A stretch of 64,000 bases of DNA, taken from positions 75,646-139,645 of the forward strand of contig JBBHKE010001760.1 of the NCBI GenBank assembly GCA_037447655.1, written 5' to 3'. Under the pieces are notes generated by a model. It was not told where the DNA came from. It saw nothing but the letters and a program-made list of their open reading frames with translations, and made no database searches. This document shows positions 29,962 to 42,138 of the stretch, in pieces. The stretch's first letter is position 1; each line of letters opens with the position of its first letter. Source of the stretch: Zygnema cylindricum (lineage: Eukaryota > Streptophyta > Zygnematophyceae > Zygnematales > Zygnemataceae). A program made the position numbers and the translations under genes.

Positions 29962-30241
29962 CTTTTCAAAACCTAATTTGTTACCTTTGAGAGCTTTTAA
30001 TTTTCTATTGCAAAATTTGTAGAGAAATCTTACCTTTGAGATTTTAATTTTGCTGCTGCAAAATTTATGGGGAGATATTACCTTTGCATTTCAATGTTTG
30101 TCTTTTCAAAACCTAATTTGTTACCTTTGAGAGATTTTAATTTTCTATTGCAAAAATTGTAGAGAAATCTTACCTTTGAGATTTTAATTTTGCTGCTGCA
30201 AAATTTATGGGGAGATATTACCTTTGCATTTCAATGTTTGT
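29962..30241 (+). repeat. 140-bp tandem duplication in the gypsy leader
   Basis: Two head-to-tail copies (29962-30101 and 30102-30241) starting CTTTTCAAAACCTAATTTG, nearly identical. It lies between the PBS and gag. Confidence 0.92.
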
Positions 30242-30429
30242 AAAATTGAAGAATTGAATTTGCACTAACTTACTTTTAATGATTTATTGATTTCTCATAT
30301 TTTGTTTTTTTTTAAAGGATTTGTTAAGGTAAAGGAAGCCTTGGATTAGAGCAATCCGAGGACTTCAAATCTGTAGCAAACTCCTTTGGGATAGTTATAT
30401 TCTATTTTTCTTTTTGTTTGATTTAATTT

Positions 30430-31685
30430 GTGACATTGGCAAATTCTGCATGGAAACATAAAATAGAGAGTGCCATGATTGTGTTGAAGCAACGTTTTGT
30501 GAAATTGGTTGAAAAAATTAATAATCTCGTTGTTGCAGTGGATGAAACAATTTATGCATTGAAAAGTGAATTGGAAGATGTTAAAGAAAATGGGAATGTT
30601 TCATCAAAAATTGGATGATTTCCTTAACCTAAATCATACCAAAAATGATATTTAAGACCAAATAAATAAAAGTAGAAAAAGCAATGCCAGTTTTAGAGAG
30701 GATGATAATGATAAACCCAAGAAGATAAAAGATTTGAAATTGTCTATCAGTGAGGCACCATCCTTTGATGGTAAGAAGATTGATGAGTTGGATGCATGAA
30801 TATCACATATGGAATATTATTTGGAATCAACAAATTGTGATCGTGATGATTACACATTTTTTGCTCTTAGTTGTTTCAAGGGTGATGCTCAGATTTGGTA
30901 TTATACTCAAAGAAGGTATAATTTGATTCTTGATAATGTTGATTGAGAAGCTTTTAAAAGCGCGATTAAATCGCTTTTCTTCTATGTCACTTATAAATCC
31001 AAGATGAAAGAAAAGTGGTTGAATTGTAAATAAATTGGATCTGTGAAGGATTATATTGTGGAATCTTACTCATCCAATATTCATCTCATGGGTTTGACTA
31101 ATGAAATGGCTAAATTGCATTAATTAAAGTATCTGAATCCTATACTGAAATCGGAACTAAAATATCTAAATTTTGATAACTTAAGAAATTACAGGATAAG
31201 GCATTGGAATTAGAGGATCAGTTGGGGAATAACCGAGAAACTAAATCACTAAGGGGTAATTTCAATGAAGTTTCACAGAAGAATTAATAGGAATTCGAGG
31301 AAGAGGGTCTAAATGCAGGTTTGTTTATTAAACAAAACATTTTCATGGGAAAGCACACAGATGGACTGAGTGTTAATGTGGGAAAATTTTTCACAACAGA
31401 AGGGGATACATTAAGAGTCTTAAACCGAGCATTAATGCTCATAAACCTAATTTTACCATTCCCACATGCACGGTGTGCTAGAAAAAGGGTTATAGAGCAT
31501 TTGTGTGTGCACAATTGAAGAAGATTAATTGTTATAACTGTGGAGAGGAGGGACATTTCAACAAAGAGTGCACAAAACCCAAAAAGAAAATCACTTGTTT
31601 GGAATGTGGAGGTCTAACTCATTATGCTAACGACAATACTAACAAAAGGTCTCTTAAAGTAGTTGATGTTAGTGAAGATTTTTAG
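30430..31685 (+). pseudogene. gypsy gag (broken)
   Basis: The capsid region (about 30730-31120) reads in pieces like the Retrotrans_gag family, around CFKGDAQIWYYTQ, with several stops. A CCHC zinc knuckle, CYNCGEEGHFNKEC, lies at about 31530-31571. A second degenerate one (CLECGGLTHYAND) follows, in which the last Cys is lost. Confidence 0.82.
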
Positions 31686-31918
31686 GAAGATATTGCATTG
31701 TAGATAGTTAAGCAAGAAGCCTAAGAGGTGGGAAACGGAAAGGACTAGCTGAAAGTCTTCAGTTTAGTCAATAGGATCTAGAAGTTAAAGAGTTAACTTT
31801 GGAGGGCAAGTTAATGAATGGAAAGGCTACAATAACAGAATTTGTTATCATTATAACTACACTCCATAGTTTGAACAATCCTTCTGAGAAAATTATCAAC
31901 AATAGACCTTTGTAATGA

Positions 31919-32119
31919 TTGTTTAGTAACGAAGACACCACACACCGTTTAATCAGATTTGAGTCTTTAGTGGAAGGAAAACCATTAAGAGTTATAGTAG
32001 ATTCAAGTTTTACCCATAATTTTATTTCACATAAGTTTGTAGAGGAAAATAAAATTCCTACAATCATAAGGGAAACACCTTTACATGTTCAAGTGGCAAA
32101 TGGTAATAAGTCCATATAA
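31919..32119 (+). pseudogene. gypsy aspartic protease (broken)
   Basis: It reads VIVDSSFTHNFISHKFVEE. Family members have D-S/T-G-A at this point. Here the Gly-Ala is Ser-Phe, which should abolish activity. Stops flank the fragment. Confidence 0.7.
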
Positions 32120-32699
32120 GATTTATAAACTAATATAATGGAAGTTTATATCCACGGTCATAAAATAAAAGTTGTGTGAAATAATGAATTTCGGTTGTGA
32201 GGAGTTAATACTGGGAAAGCCTTTATTAACACAACATAATCCTCAAATTAATTTGGAAGCTAACACTTTGAAAGTGAAGGCTGAAAATAGTTGGAAGGTT
32301 TTGCAAGCATTACGTTTAAAGAGATTGCCTAGGAATCATATACATAACATAAAAAAATTCGGAGTGGAAGGTTTGATTTATGCTAAACAATTTAAAAAGC
32401 ACTTAGAAGATGAAACAAATCATGTTTTCTTGTTATAAGAAACTGAGGCAGGAAATGATAAATGGAGGTGAAAAAACACTAACATTGATGTAATTCCTAA
32501 ATCAGACACCACTAAAAATCTTGAAAAACTAAAATCTGATTTTGTAACGGACATTGATACATCTGATGGTGCTGTAAAAGATTTGATTTTTGAATTTCAA
32601 GATGTTTTCCCAAATGATTACCCCCATGAAGGCCACCTTCACGAGATGTGGAACATATTATTAACTTGGAACCTGGATGTAACCCTCTTGTCATAAGAA

Positions 32700-33180
32700 T
32701 TTAAACACAACTTCTTTGAACTAGAGGAGTTAAGGAAACAAATCAAGGTGCTTCTGGAGGAAGGACATATTCAGCCTAGTAAATCACCATATGGAGCAAT
32801 ATACCTATTTGTTAAAAAGAAGGACAGAATGTTAAGGATATGTGTCGGCTATCGTAGTCTTAACAAGATTATGTTGCGGGATAAGCATCCGCTACCACTA
32901 ATATCTGATTTGATAAATAGCTTGAAAGATGCCAAAGTATTTTCTTTTATTGATCTGCATAGTGGCTTCAATCAAGTGCCAATTAGAATTGAGGACATGG
33001 AAAAAATTGCTTATAGAACTAGAATCAGTCATTTTTAAAAGATAATGATGCAATTTGGCTTACCAAATGCACCGCCCACTCACCAAAGATTAATGAACCA
33101 AACCTTTTTAGATTATATAGATAAGTTTGTCTAAGTGTTTATAGATGACATTCTAATTTACAGTGAATCTAAAAAATATG
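32700..33180 (+). pseudogene. gypsy reverse transcriptase (broken)
   Basis: It holds the RT blocks YRSLNKIMLRDKHPLPLISD and FSFIDLHSGFNQVPI, and the catalytic F-I-D-D-I at about 33139-33153. A stop splits the blocks at about 33037. Confidence 0.87.
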
Positions 33181-33559
33181 ATGTTACTCATTTAAGATAA
33201 GTGTTGGAAAGGTTAAGGGAAAGAAAATTGTGTGGAAGATTATCAAACTCTAGATATCTTAGAAGTGAACAATTATTTTTGGAACATATTTAGTGAGGAA
33301 GGTGTTAAAACAAATCCATCCAAAATTAATGCAATCCAAAATTGGAAGCAACCTACTAATGTAAGAGAGGTTGGATCATTTTGGGATTGGCCACCTATTT
33401 CAACAAATTTATCAGGAATTTCAATATGATCCTCGCACCTTTGATAGATGTACTACGGGAGAACGAGACGTTTGTGTGGGGAGCCAATTAGGAGAAGCTT
33501 TCGAAGAATTTAAAGGGAAGTTGACCCCTGCCCGTACACTGATTTATCCCAATCCGTTG

Positions 33560-33960
33560 GGGAGTTTGAAGAATTAATCACCATTGGTGCAGGATCAAGG
33601 TTTAGGTGCAGTCATAAGTCAAAAAGTAGGTAAATATTTCTATCCAATTGCTTTTGATTCCAGGAAATTCAATGACGCTAAGAAAAATTATCTAGCTCAA
33701 GAAATGAATTACTTGCAATTGTTCACGCAATGGTGAAATTGCGTAGTAATTTGCATGATGAATAATTCACGATTCATTGTGATAATAAAGCACTTTTTTA
33801 TCTACATAGATTAAATGATGCACAGATTGTGACAGACAGACATGTTAGGTGAATGCAAAAATTGGCATATTTAAAATTTAACGTCAAACTTATTCATATA
33901 AAGACAAATGTAGTGGCAGATCCCTTGAGCATATGTTTTGAAATAAGTATAATGGTGCAT
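33560..33960 (+). pseudogene. gypsy RNase H and connection (broken)
   Basis: It is recognisable in pieces (ELLAIVHAMVKLR, HCDNKALFYLHRL) with stops and a frameshift. The order after RT is as expected for gypsy. Confidence 0.7.
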
Positions 33961-34179
33961 GATGAATTTTTTTTAGAAGCCGTTAGAACCTGTTATAATA
34001 AAGATCTTTAATTTGTTGTAATTTGCAAGAATGTTATAATAGATATCTTTAATTTGTTGTAATTTGCAAGAATATTTCTCATTGAATGTGAGGCATGTTA
34101 AAAAAATTAAAATAAAAGACGGTTTACTTTATTTCCAAATAGGGGATAGGTTATACATCAAGAGGTGGGAGTCTTAAGA

Positions 34180-34282
34180 AAACAACTTTTACACGAAGCT
34201 CACGAGCATTTAGGACATCTACACTGTGATAAAACTCTAAGTCAGTTGTAGAGCAAATTCTTTTGGCTATAGATGGCAAATG
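34180..34282 (+). pseudogene. gypsy integrase N-terminal zinc finger, 5' part
   Basis: H-E-H-L-G-H-L-H and the F-W-x-x-M-A-N stretch of the HHCC finger. It is cut by the nested copia insertion at 34283 and resumes at 49204. Confidence 0.75.
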
Positions 34283-34990
34283 TGTTGAAATTTATGTATT
34301 TTCTAAGTCTGTATTGGAAAAATAAAAAGAGTATGTCAAGCAAAGGTTGCCTGCTTCTCGCTCCACTCTCGAGTCCGTATACTTGTGGCACTCACTGAAG
34401 ACTTGAGAGAGAGCTAGAGCCATCGCTGCATATGTTGTCCAAGGAGGTCTAGTCTAGAGCCATCGCTGCATATGTTGTCCAAGGAGGTCTAGTACCTAGA
34501 CGTTTTTGGGTGCAGACTGAGCCTTCAAGACCCGATTTAGTGAGATATTAGTTTGGAAGGGAGTATACAATTTGCGTCCATTCACGAGACACGCGTCAGT
34601 TTGTGGGAAGGTCAATTTTGTATGATTCGGTTGTTGGTGCGCGATTTCACGTGAGGACCGGATTTACAAATGGAAAATCATCTTCTCCGTTGAACGAATA
34701 AATGGACGGCGGAAGGAGACCGCCATAATTTTTACGGAAAAAAGTTGATTGTACAAATTATTGGTTGACGCGGCACTCAGTTTTCTATATAGCTATTAAT
34801 ACTAGCACCGTTGACAGTTATCTTTTGTGTGTTAGAATTTAGTGTAGACAGTTTACCACATTATCATTGGTACGAAGTAGTTCAGCTGTAGGTTCACTTG
34901 TATATGTGTAGGACTTATAATTTTTGAGTAGGTATCTCCTTGTAGTGAAAAACTGTGAATACAGTTTTTATGTGATTTTTGATTTAATAG
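34283..34990 (+). repeat. element C 5' LTR (truncated, mosaic)
   Basis: The first 180 or so bases match the LTR starting at 48057. From about 34495 to 34990 it matches 45100-45610 instead. A 40-bp tandem duplication (34415-34452 and 34455-34492) sits at the switch. The 3' end and PBS are missing. Confidence 0.72.
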
Positions 34991-35009
34991 ATCTTTTAGA
35001 TCCATTCCC

Positions 35010-35540
35010 CCCTTATCATCAGGCAATAATATTGATGAGGGGGCTTCTTGTGGAATATAAAGCAGCCTCCGATAATGTGAGCAAACTTGAGAAAAGCAAA
35101 TAGAATATATCGATTTCTCAATAGTACGTCTTACAAGAGGAGGCAACTCAGTTAGCATTAAACAATGAAAAATCTGTAGCTTATAATGCTCAGTCAGAGG
35201 CAGAACAGATTTTCGGAAATCAAAATTTTAATAAAAATCACAATTTTACACAATCTGACAACTGTGTTTACTGCTAAGGCAGTGGTCATGTATTTCGGCA
35301 ATGTCTTGCCTTTATAAAAGCGTGTGAAACAGGTGTTTATCGAGCAAGATGGCGAGTACGTGGAGTGTTTTCACCACAAAAACCGCCGATAAAAAATGCA
35401 TCATTTTTCGCGGAAGACGACAAACCAAAGGAGGAGCTGCAAGAGGAAACACTGTTGTCTATAGCCTTTTTCAGCCATGGATTTATCCTCGGAAGCACCA
35501 CGGACTACCCCACAGACAGTCTACTTTGAATTCACTACAA
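35010..35540 (+). pseudogene. copia gag fragment with zinc knuckle
   Basis: One frame reads a gag-like linker and then CVYC-stop-GSGHVFRQC (35262-35303), a CCHC knuckle with one stop inside it. The part after it leads toward the protease but is broken. Confidence 0.7.
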
Positions 35541-35940
35541 AGATAACAAAAGATACCAAAACTACATAAACTGATAGTTTTTATGTCATTAATTATCCTC
35601 ACAAAGTTTTACACAACAATACTTAATAAAATGATCACATCATCCAGTCAAAGTTGAAAAAAAAACAGTCTGCCGCAACTCTTTGATAAATCTGACAACT
35701 TCACAATGGAGTTACACACAATGGAGTTACACACAGATCACACACACAATAGGTCCGAAAATCTGTGGAAATGTAGACATTAAAAGGAGGAACTCACATG
35801 CAAGATTTCACATCATTCTGCTCACAAATCTGTGAGATATCTCAGATTAACAATACAAAAAAAAACACATACAGTTTTTGTACAGAAAAATTGTTCCTAT
35901 TTTCCAAAAACGACTAAGTCCTAGTATATACTCTCACAGC
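35541..35940. other. unassigned retroelement interior
   Basis: AT-rich sequence with a short ACACAATGGAGTTACACACA duplication near 35710. No domain was recognised. Confidence 0.4.
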
Positions 35941-36151
35941 TACACCATGAATCGCTATTAGCGTAATGAAATAGAAACCGTAATGAAACAATTAGCGTTA
36001 TTTACGCTATTTGGGAATTTGGGGGTTTTGAGGGAAATCATTTACTCTAATTTGTTTTTTAAAGGGTTTTTATTAATTCTATTTAAGAATTTGGGTAAAA
36101 AACGGGGTACCGCAATTAGAGTCATAGACGCTAAAAGCGATTCACGGTGTA
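35941..36151. mobile_element. MITE family M3, copy a (TA-flanked)
   Basis: The 211-bp element has 24-bp terminal inverted repeats agreeing at 22 of 24 positions: TACACCATGAATCGCTATTA left, and TACACCGTGAATCGCTTTTA read inward from the right. The ends include TA, as expected if the target duplication is TA (Tc1/mariner-like). Related copies are at 25055-25195 and 28503-28524. Confidence 0.85.
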
Positions 36152-36357
36152 CCTATCTACTAACAATAGCCAATCAGAAACTGACACGTAATCTTTCTAT
36201 TCCTAAACCCTAAATTTCACTTAATTTAGTAGCGTCGCTATTTTTACCCTAGGTGTACGGTTTTGTGTAGGACGCCTCTCGTAGTGCGCCACTTGTCGTA
36301 ATAACGCCAAAAGGAAATCAGCGCCTCTGTCGCAATCTTGTAAAAATTCGCCACGTG

Positions 36358-36590
36358 TCATTCCGAGGTATCTTTTGTCATTCCGCAATTTGCGGGTAGA
36401 TCCGTACTCAGCGATTTTGCGAACCGTCCGATGAATCCTTCGATCGTCGGATTTCCGCCGTATGTAATGTTGTACAGTGTGCTCTGTACAACATTATTCT
36501 CCACTGTATTTCTCCCAGTGAGAACGCCTAGGACGGCGTTCCGTGCATATTCTTTTTCCAATGTCGTTAACTCGCAAATGTAGCATAGTA
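36358..36590 (-). CDS. unrecognised ORF remnant
   Basis: On the minus strand about 77 codons are open from near 36590 to a TGA at 36358. Composition is mixed and protein-like (for example KEYARNAVLGVLTGRNT, IEGFIGRFAKSL). It has no ATG at its start and no recognised family. It lies between an M3 element and a copia protease, so it may be a captured exon or an unknown transposon ORF. Confidence 0.35.
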
Positions 36591-36599
36591 TTAGTTTAG

Positions 36600-37037
36600 A
36601 TAATTCTTAGACCACGTAATTATAATGGCATCATGACTCAGATTGGTTTGTACAACGGATTGCAACGGTTAGAAATTATGAATTATTCAAATCTCTTGCC
36701 AACCATAATGTCTCGGAAAGGAATTTTGGTACATCCCACTTCCTAGCCACATTAATTTTGGGACAGGTCAGTTCGCGGCCTTTCTTTTTATCGATGCCAT
36801 GGCTGCCTCACTGAAGCAGAAGCTATGATTTCACCCGTGTCCTCACGTAAATAATAAATGTGTCCCTCTGTCCTCACATTTCTCAGAACAGAGAGGATTA
36901 AAGCTTTCATAAAACAACAAACACTAGATAATGTCAGATTTCCACAATGTGATGACGATGAGTTCTTTGCTCTTGCCAAAGATCTCATGGAGGGAGACCA
37001 AGATCCCGGTTGGATTATGGATTCTGGGAGCTCATCT
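36600..37037 (+). pseudogene. element C gag end and protease start
   Basis: The last part reads W-I-M-D-S-G-S-S-S, the copia aspartic-protease motif, at about 37011-37037. It is interrupted there by element D. The rest of the protease resumes at 42584. Confidence 0.78.
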
Positions 37038-37483
37038 TGTTAAGGGACATTTAGCGTCAAGTTATTTTTGTCTTGTCCGTACTTTTTCTTATGTCGGTCA
37101 AGTCTTGTTGACCGTCTTATCTGGACGTCTCACTTTTGGTCCTATCCGTACTTCCATACGTTGGTCCTGTCATTTGTACTTTTTCTTTACATACGTCGGT
37201 CTAGTCTTTTTACGTTGAAGTCCTATGACCGTCGATCCAGTCTTTTGGGCGACGGTCCAATCTTTTATCTTACATACATTTGTTAGAATCTAGACTAGGA
37301 TTCCCTTGTCACAGCGCACAATAGAGCGCTTAGACTCCACAGTAATTAGCATTGTATATTTTGTATATAAGTGACTCTTCTCACTTAATTAAATCATCCC
37401 AAATACAAATCAATTCCTCTCTCCAATGCATTGATCTTTCTCTTGTGTACAATTTCATGGCTTCCGCCAATCCACCTCCAATA
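37038..37483 (+). repeat. element D 5' LTR
   Basis: Begins TGTTAAGGGACATTTAGCG and ends CACCTCCAATA, immediately followed by GGTTATGGGCC. The gag ATG (37458) lies inside the LTR. Confidence 0.93.
37364..37370 (+). promoter_or_regulatory. TATA box of element D LTR
   Basis: TATATAA, placed about 90 bp before the gag ATG. It is conserved in the 3' LTR at the equivalent position. Confidence 0.55.
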
Positions 37484-38240
37484 GGTTATGGGCCTAGCCA
37501 TGCCACTTCTAATAGTATCCAGAAGTTAGATGGCCAAAACTTTTATGATTGGTCATTTTCAGCCATGCATTTTTTCAAACTCGAGAAGATTTGGGACCAT
37601 TTTATAGGAATTTCAAAACCTCCTATCCTTTCCTCTACTGATACACCAACAGAAAAAGCTACCAAAGAGTTGGCGATAGCTACATGGAAACAAAAGAATG
37701 AGGATGCGCACGCTCGTCTAGTGATGTCACTTACTACCAAACGCACTCGTCTTATTCGCGGCGCCTCCTCTTCCACTGAGGCTTGGAGTCGTCTTTAAGC
37801 AGCTTACATTCAAACCGGATGGGCCGCTTCGTGAATTCAAAAACGAGCGTTTTTTAACTTCATGAAAAAGTCGTCGGAATCTATGCAGGATTGGATTAAC
37901 AAAGTCAAATTGTCGGCCGGAAAATGCACCATGATAGGCATGCATCTTTCCGACGAGGACCTCTCTCAACCCTTTTGGGAGGACTCCCTGAAACCTTTTC
38001 CCCTTTCATTTCCTCGTTTGACAATCTAGACCAATCCATTCCCTTTCACTAACTTTGTAGCAAACTTTTGCATGAAGAGACAAAACTTCTCTCTTTTTCT
38101 GCTCCAAATCTTTCTAATACAAATGCCTTTATTGCCGAAAATCAGAAGACTAACTCTGGGGGGGAAGGCGTTTGTTTTGCGCCTACTGCAAAACAAAAGG
38201 ACATTCCGTTGAAGACTTTCAAAAATTGGCGAGGCGGAAA
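37458..38240 (+). pseudogene. element D gag (frameshifted)
   Basis: The first nine codons are inside the LTR and the frame crosses the PBS. It has a copia gag start (Y-G-P-S, then LDGQNFYDW) and runs to a TAA at 37796. Later pieces are in other frames. The zinc knuckle CAYCKTKGHSVEDF (38176-38217) has Phe for the final Cys. Confidence 0.82.
37484..37494 (+). other. element D primer-binding site (initiator tRNA anticodon arm)
   Basis: GGTTATGGGCC starts right after the LTR. It is the exact complement of GGCCCATAACC, the anticodon stem-loop of eukaryotic initiator Met tRNA. No site for the tRNA 3' end (TGGTATCAGAGC) is present. The same bases are gag codons (Gly-Tyr-Gly-Pro). Confidence 0.8.
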
Positions 38241-38625
38241 GCAGCCGAGGCTTCCAATCCCCCTAAAACTGGGGGGAATGCCAACGTTGCCCATGTCAAC
38301 CCACCAGTTCTTCCCACCCCTCCACTCCCTCCACACATTTCTTTCCCTCCAATTTTCCTTATCCTCACCATTATTCCCCTTCTCCATCCCTTCCACAATC
38401 TTCTAACGCCGCAGCGCACTATGCCTCTTCAAACCCCGTTAACCTCCCTTGGTCCACCACTTTCTCCCCACATTTTCCCTCTTATTATCCCACTCCAGTA
38501 GCTTCCCCTTTTATCCTCCCTCCCTCACTTGAATTAGGATATAGAAATGTTCCCCATCATATCCCAAATTCTGTCACTGTGGATACTCAATTTCCACAAG
38601 GGTATGCTTTTCTATCTCAAACCCT

Positions 38626-38690
38626 GTCGATTGGCTAATGGATAGTGGTGCAAGTCACCACCTTTCGCCACAATGTGATTGGTTCACTCA
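38626..38690 (+). pseudogene. element D protease active site
   Basis: WLMDSGASHHLSPQCDW is the intact copia-type D-S-G-A motif and its flank. Confidence 0.85.
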
Positions 38691-38745
38691 CCTTTCTCCT
38701 CTTTCATCTCCTATATAGATTCATTTAGGCGACGACCGCATTCTA

Positions 38746-39850
38746 TTGGCTAGTCATTCTGGCAACGTCAACGTCCCTAATGTGTCTATTCACATTCGGA
38801 ACGTACTCTTTGTTCCTGGTCTAGCTAGGAATTTATTTTCTGTCAAAGTCGCCACTTCTAACAGCTTAAAAGCTGAATTTAATAATGATAGAGTAAAGTT
38901 TTTTGATAGAAAAGACAATAGTACTGTAGGTTTTGGAGTAGCAAGAGATTCTATGTACGTCCTACAATCCTATAGTACGCCAAAGATATTTGCTTTAAGT
39001 GTTACGGTCGAAAAGTTTCCCCTTTGGCATTTAAGATATGGTTATTTAAATAGCGAAAGTTTGAATACTTTGCCAAATCTTGTAACACGACTTAATTCAT
39101 TCTCTAACAAATCTTTAGATTTTTGTCACGGTTACGTGCAAGGAAAAATGCCGCGTCACTGATTTCCCACTAGCAATATTGTCATCACTTTACCACTTGC
39201 GCTTGTACATACGGACGTGTGTGGACCCACGCACTAGTGGATCCGTTTATTTTGTCACTTTCATTGACCACGCAACTCGTTTTTCACACGTGTATCAAAT
39301 CTGTCATAAATCTGATGCTTTTGCTCGATTTCAGGAATTTAATGCGTTGGCATAAAATTTTCACAACAAACGAATCAAGGTCTTACGCAGTGATAACGGT
39401 GGCGAATTTTTGTCCAACCAATTTTATGAATTTCTCATGCAACATGGAATCTCACGTCATTTAACGGCGCCTCGGACGCCACAACAAAACAGCATTGCAG
39501 AAAGGTACAATCGAACATTACATGACATGTCACGCTCTATGCTGTACTTTGCGAATTTGCCTTATGAATTTTGGGTAGAGGCTGTCGTTTGCGCAAATAA
39601 CTTACGCCGTCTTTTTCCCACTAACGCTTTACCAAAATCTACTCCAATGGAAGCATGGTCCTCTGTCAAACCTGATATACGCCACCTTAAAATCTTGAGT
39701 TGTGAAGCGTGGTACAAAGACCTCCAATCGAACAGCAAATTAGGCGCTCGCGCATTTCGTGGAATTTTCGTTGGGTACGCTCCAAATTCCAAAGCGTACC
39801 CCATCTGGAGTCTTCTCAGCATCGCGTCATCACCACCAAAGAAGTAATTT
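38746..39850 (+). pseudogene. element D pre-integrase and integrase
   Basis: It holds a degenerate gag_pre-integrase finger (WHLRYGYLNSESL) and then the core SDNGGEFLSNQF and QQNSIAERYNRTLHDM with its catalytic acidic residues, in two frames. Confidence 0.85.
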
Positions 39851-39859
39851 TCAATGAAA

Positions 39860-40380
39860 CACCACTACTCCAAACCTTGTCTCGTATGCCTTTCCCTTCC
39901 CCTCTTCCCCCATTATCCAACATTCCTTCCCTCACCCTCTATGACCCTCTTCCCCCAAACCTTCCCCTTCAATCTCTTTAGCCATCAGAATTCACCTACC
40001 TTACACCTTCCCACCCCTCTCCTGTTAATCCTCCCATATTTTCCCCCTCATCATCTTCAAGTCTCCCTCCTCCTCCATCTTCTCCTACTACCTTTATTTT
40101 CTCGACTGCTCCCATCACTCCTACCAGCCACTCAACTGCCCTTCCTCTTTATCCTGTCACAAATTCTGAAGATAATTCCTCCTCTCCCCCTCTTTCCCAA
40201 GATGATCCGCTTTTTGACAATCTTTCTTTCACAATTTTTTCCCACTCACCTCTTCTTGGGCCTTTTGATCCTCTTGAGCTTTCACTTCCCGATCCTTAGC
40301 CTTCCCTTCTTCCTGACCCCTCTCGTATACCTCGCCGAAACCCCGCACGCTCTAGAGTTCCCCCCTCTCGGCTTATAACT
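39860..40380 (+). repeat. element D Pro-rich linker, C/T-biased
   Basis: Pyrimidine-rich DNA between integrase and RT encodes a Pro/Ser-rich linker, broken by shifts. Such a linker is usual in copia elements, but it is unusually C/T-skewed here. Confidence 0.65.
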
Positions 40381-40469
40381 TCCATAGGCCACGCCTCTCT
40401 AGCTTACGCTTACTCGACTCGGGCCTCCGCCTCTCTTATTTCAACCCCTCTCTCTCTCAAGGCTGCCCT

Positions 40470-42060
40470 AAAACGATCTGATCCCTCCCTTTGGAAAACT
40501 GCCGCTGATGCTGAATTCAATGCCTTACTTTCCAACAAAACATGGAATCTAATTCCCCTTCCCCCTGGAAGAAAGGCAATCGGTTCGAAATGGGTCTTCC
40601 GTGTAAAACAAAAAGAGGATGGATCCGTGGACAAATACAAAGCTCGCTTGGTGGCGAATGGCTTTTCCCAAATCGAAGTTATAAATTTCACTGAAACCTT
40701 TGCTCCTGTTGCCCAGTTAACATCTATCCGCACTTTACTTGCTTTAGTTGTTGAACATGATTTCCATGTTTATCAAATGGATGTTAAAAATGCTTTTTTA
40801 AATGGGATCTTGTCCGAGGACATTTACATGCATCAGCTTGAAGGCTATATTTCCCCTGGATCTGAACATCTTCTTTGCCATCTCATTAAAACAAATTATG
40901 GATTAAAGCAATCCCCCCGTGTCTGGAACCATAACATAGATGCCACTATGCGAAAAGAAGGATTTACCCGAATTGATGCCGATTTTAGCATTTACTCTCG
41001 TGGCTCAGGCACGTCATTGATCATTGTTGCCATCTTTGTTGACGATCTCCTTCTTGTTGGTCTTTTCCTCTCTGGAATCTCCACTGTCAAATCTCTCCTT
41101 CAGACCCATTTTGACATGGCGGATCATGGTGAGCTCACTTATTATTTGGGCATACAAGTTTCATGTAATCGCTTGACTCGCACCCTCTCTCTCTCAAGAG
41201 ACCTTTATCTCTGATCTTTTGGAACGCTTTGGCATGGCAGAGTGCTCATCTTTTTCCACTCCTTTAGATGCCTATGCCCCTCTCCTCCCTTCCACCGGCT
41301 CTCTTCTCTCCCCCTCCCTCTATGCCACTTATCGCTCGATGGTCGGGGCCCTTATGTACGCCATGCAGGCCACCCGCCCTGTCATTGCCACAGCTGTCAC
41401 TAAACTCAGTCAATTCCTTAAACGCCCTTCTCTTGATCATCTTGCCGCGGCCAAACGTGTCTTTCGTTATCTACAGGGCACTAAAACTCTTTGTCTCACA
41501 TATTCTTCCTCTGGCTCCAGTGCTCTTACAGGTTTTGTTGATTCAGATTGGGCACAAGATGAGGTTTCCTGCCGTTCCACCACTAGCTCGTGCTTTTTTT
41601 TGGGCAATGGTCTTATCTCTTGGTCATGCATAAAGCAACCTACCACGGCATGCTCTAGCAGTGAGGCAGAATATATGACTGCTTGTCACGCCGCCAAGGA
41701 AGCTGTCTGGCTTCGGACTCTACTTTCCAATCTTGGGTTTCCCTCTTTAGCCTCACTCCTATCTTTTCCGATTCCCAGGGAGCTCTTGCTTTGATGCGCA
41801 ATCCTGTTCACCACCAGCGGACAAACCACATCGACATTCAGTATCATTACTCTCAAGAGCGGGTCGAAGATGGCACTCTCCTGTTTCTATATGTCAAATC
41901 CGTCGACCAAGTGGCCGAGTATCTCACTAAGGCTATTCATCGCCCTCACTTTGAGCAGCACCGCCTCTCCTCTATGTCAAATTCGCCGACCAAGTGGCCG
42001 ATTATCTCACTAAGGCTCTTCATCGCCCCAACTTTGAGCAGCACCGCCGCTCCTCTAGCC
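40470..42060 (+). pseudogene. element D reverse transcriptase and RNase H
   Basis: The RT runs from the LSNKTWNLI region through QMDVKNAFLNG and the catalytic FVDDLLLVG (about 41035-41061). RNase H reads SDWAQDE, SSSEAEYMTA and HIDIQYHY. A frame change lies at about 41214. The end carries an 81-bp tandem duplication (about 41892-41972 and 41973-42053) that repeats the VAEYLTKA(I/L)HRP tail. Confidence 0.9.
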
Positions 42061-42138
42061 TGCGTCTTCCTCTTCCTCCTAGCTAAATTTCCTTTGTTTT
42101 CATCTCAATCTACTTTCTAGTTTTCGCTTGAGGGGGGG

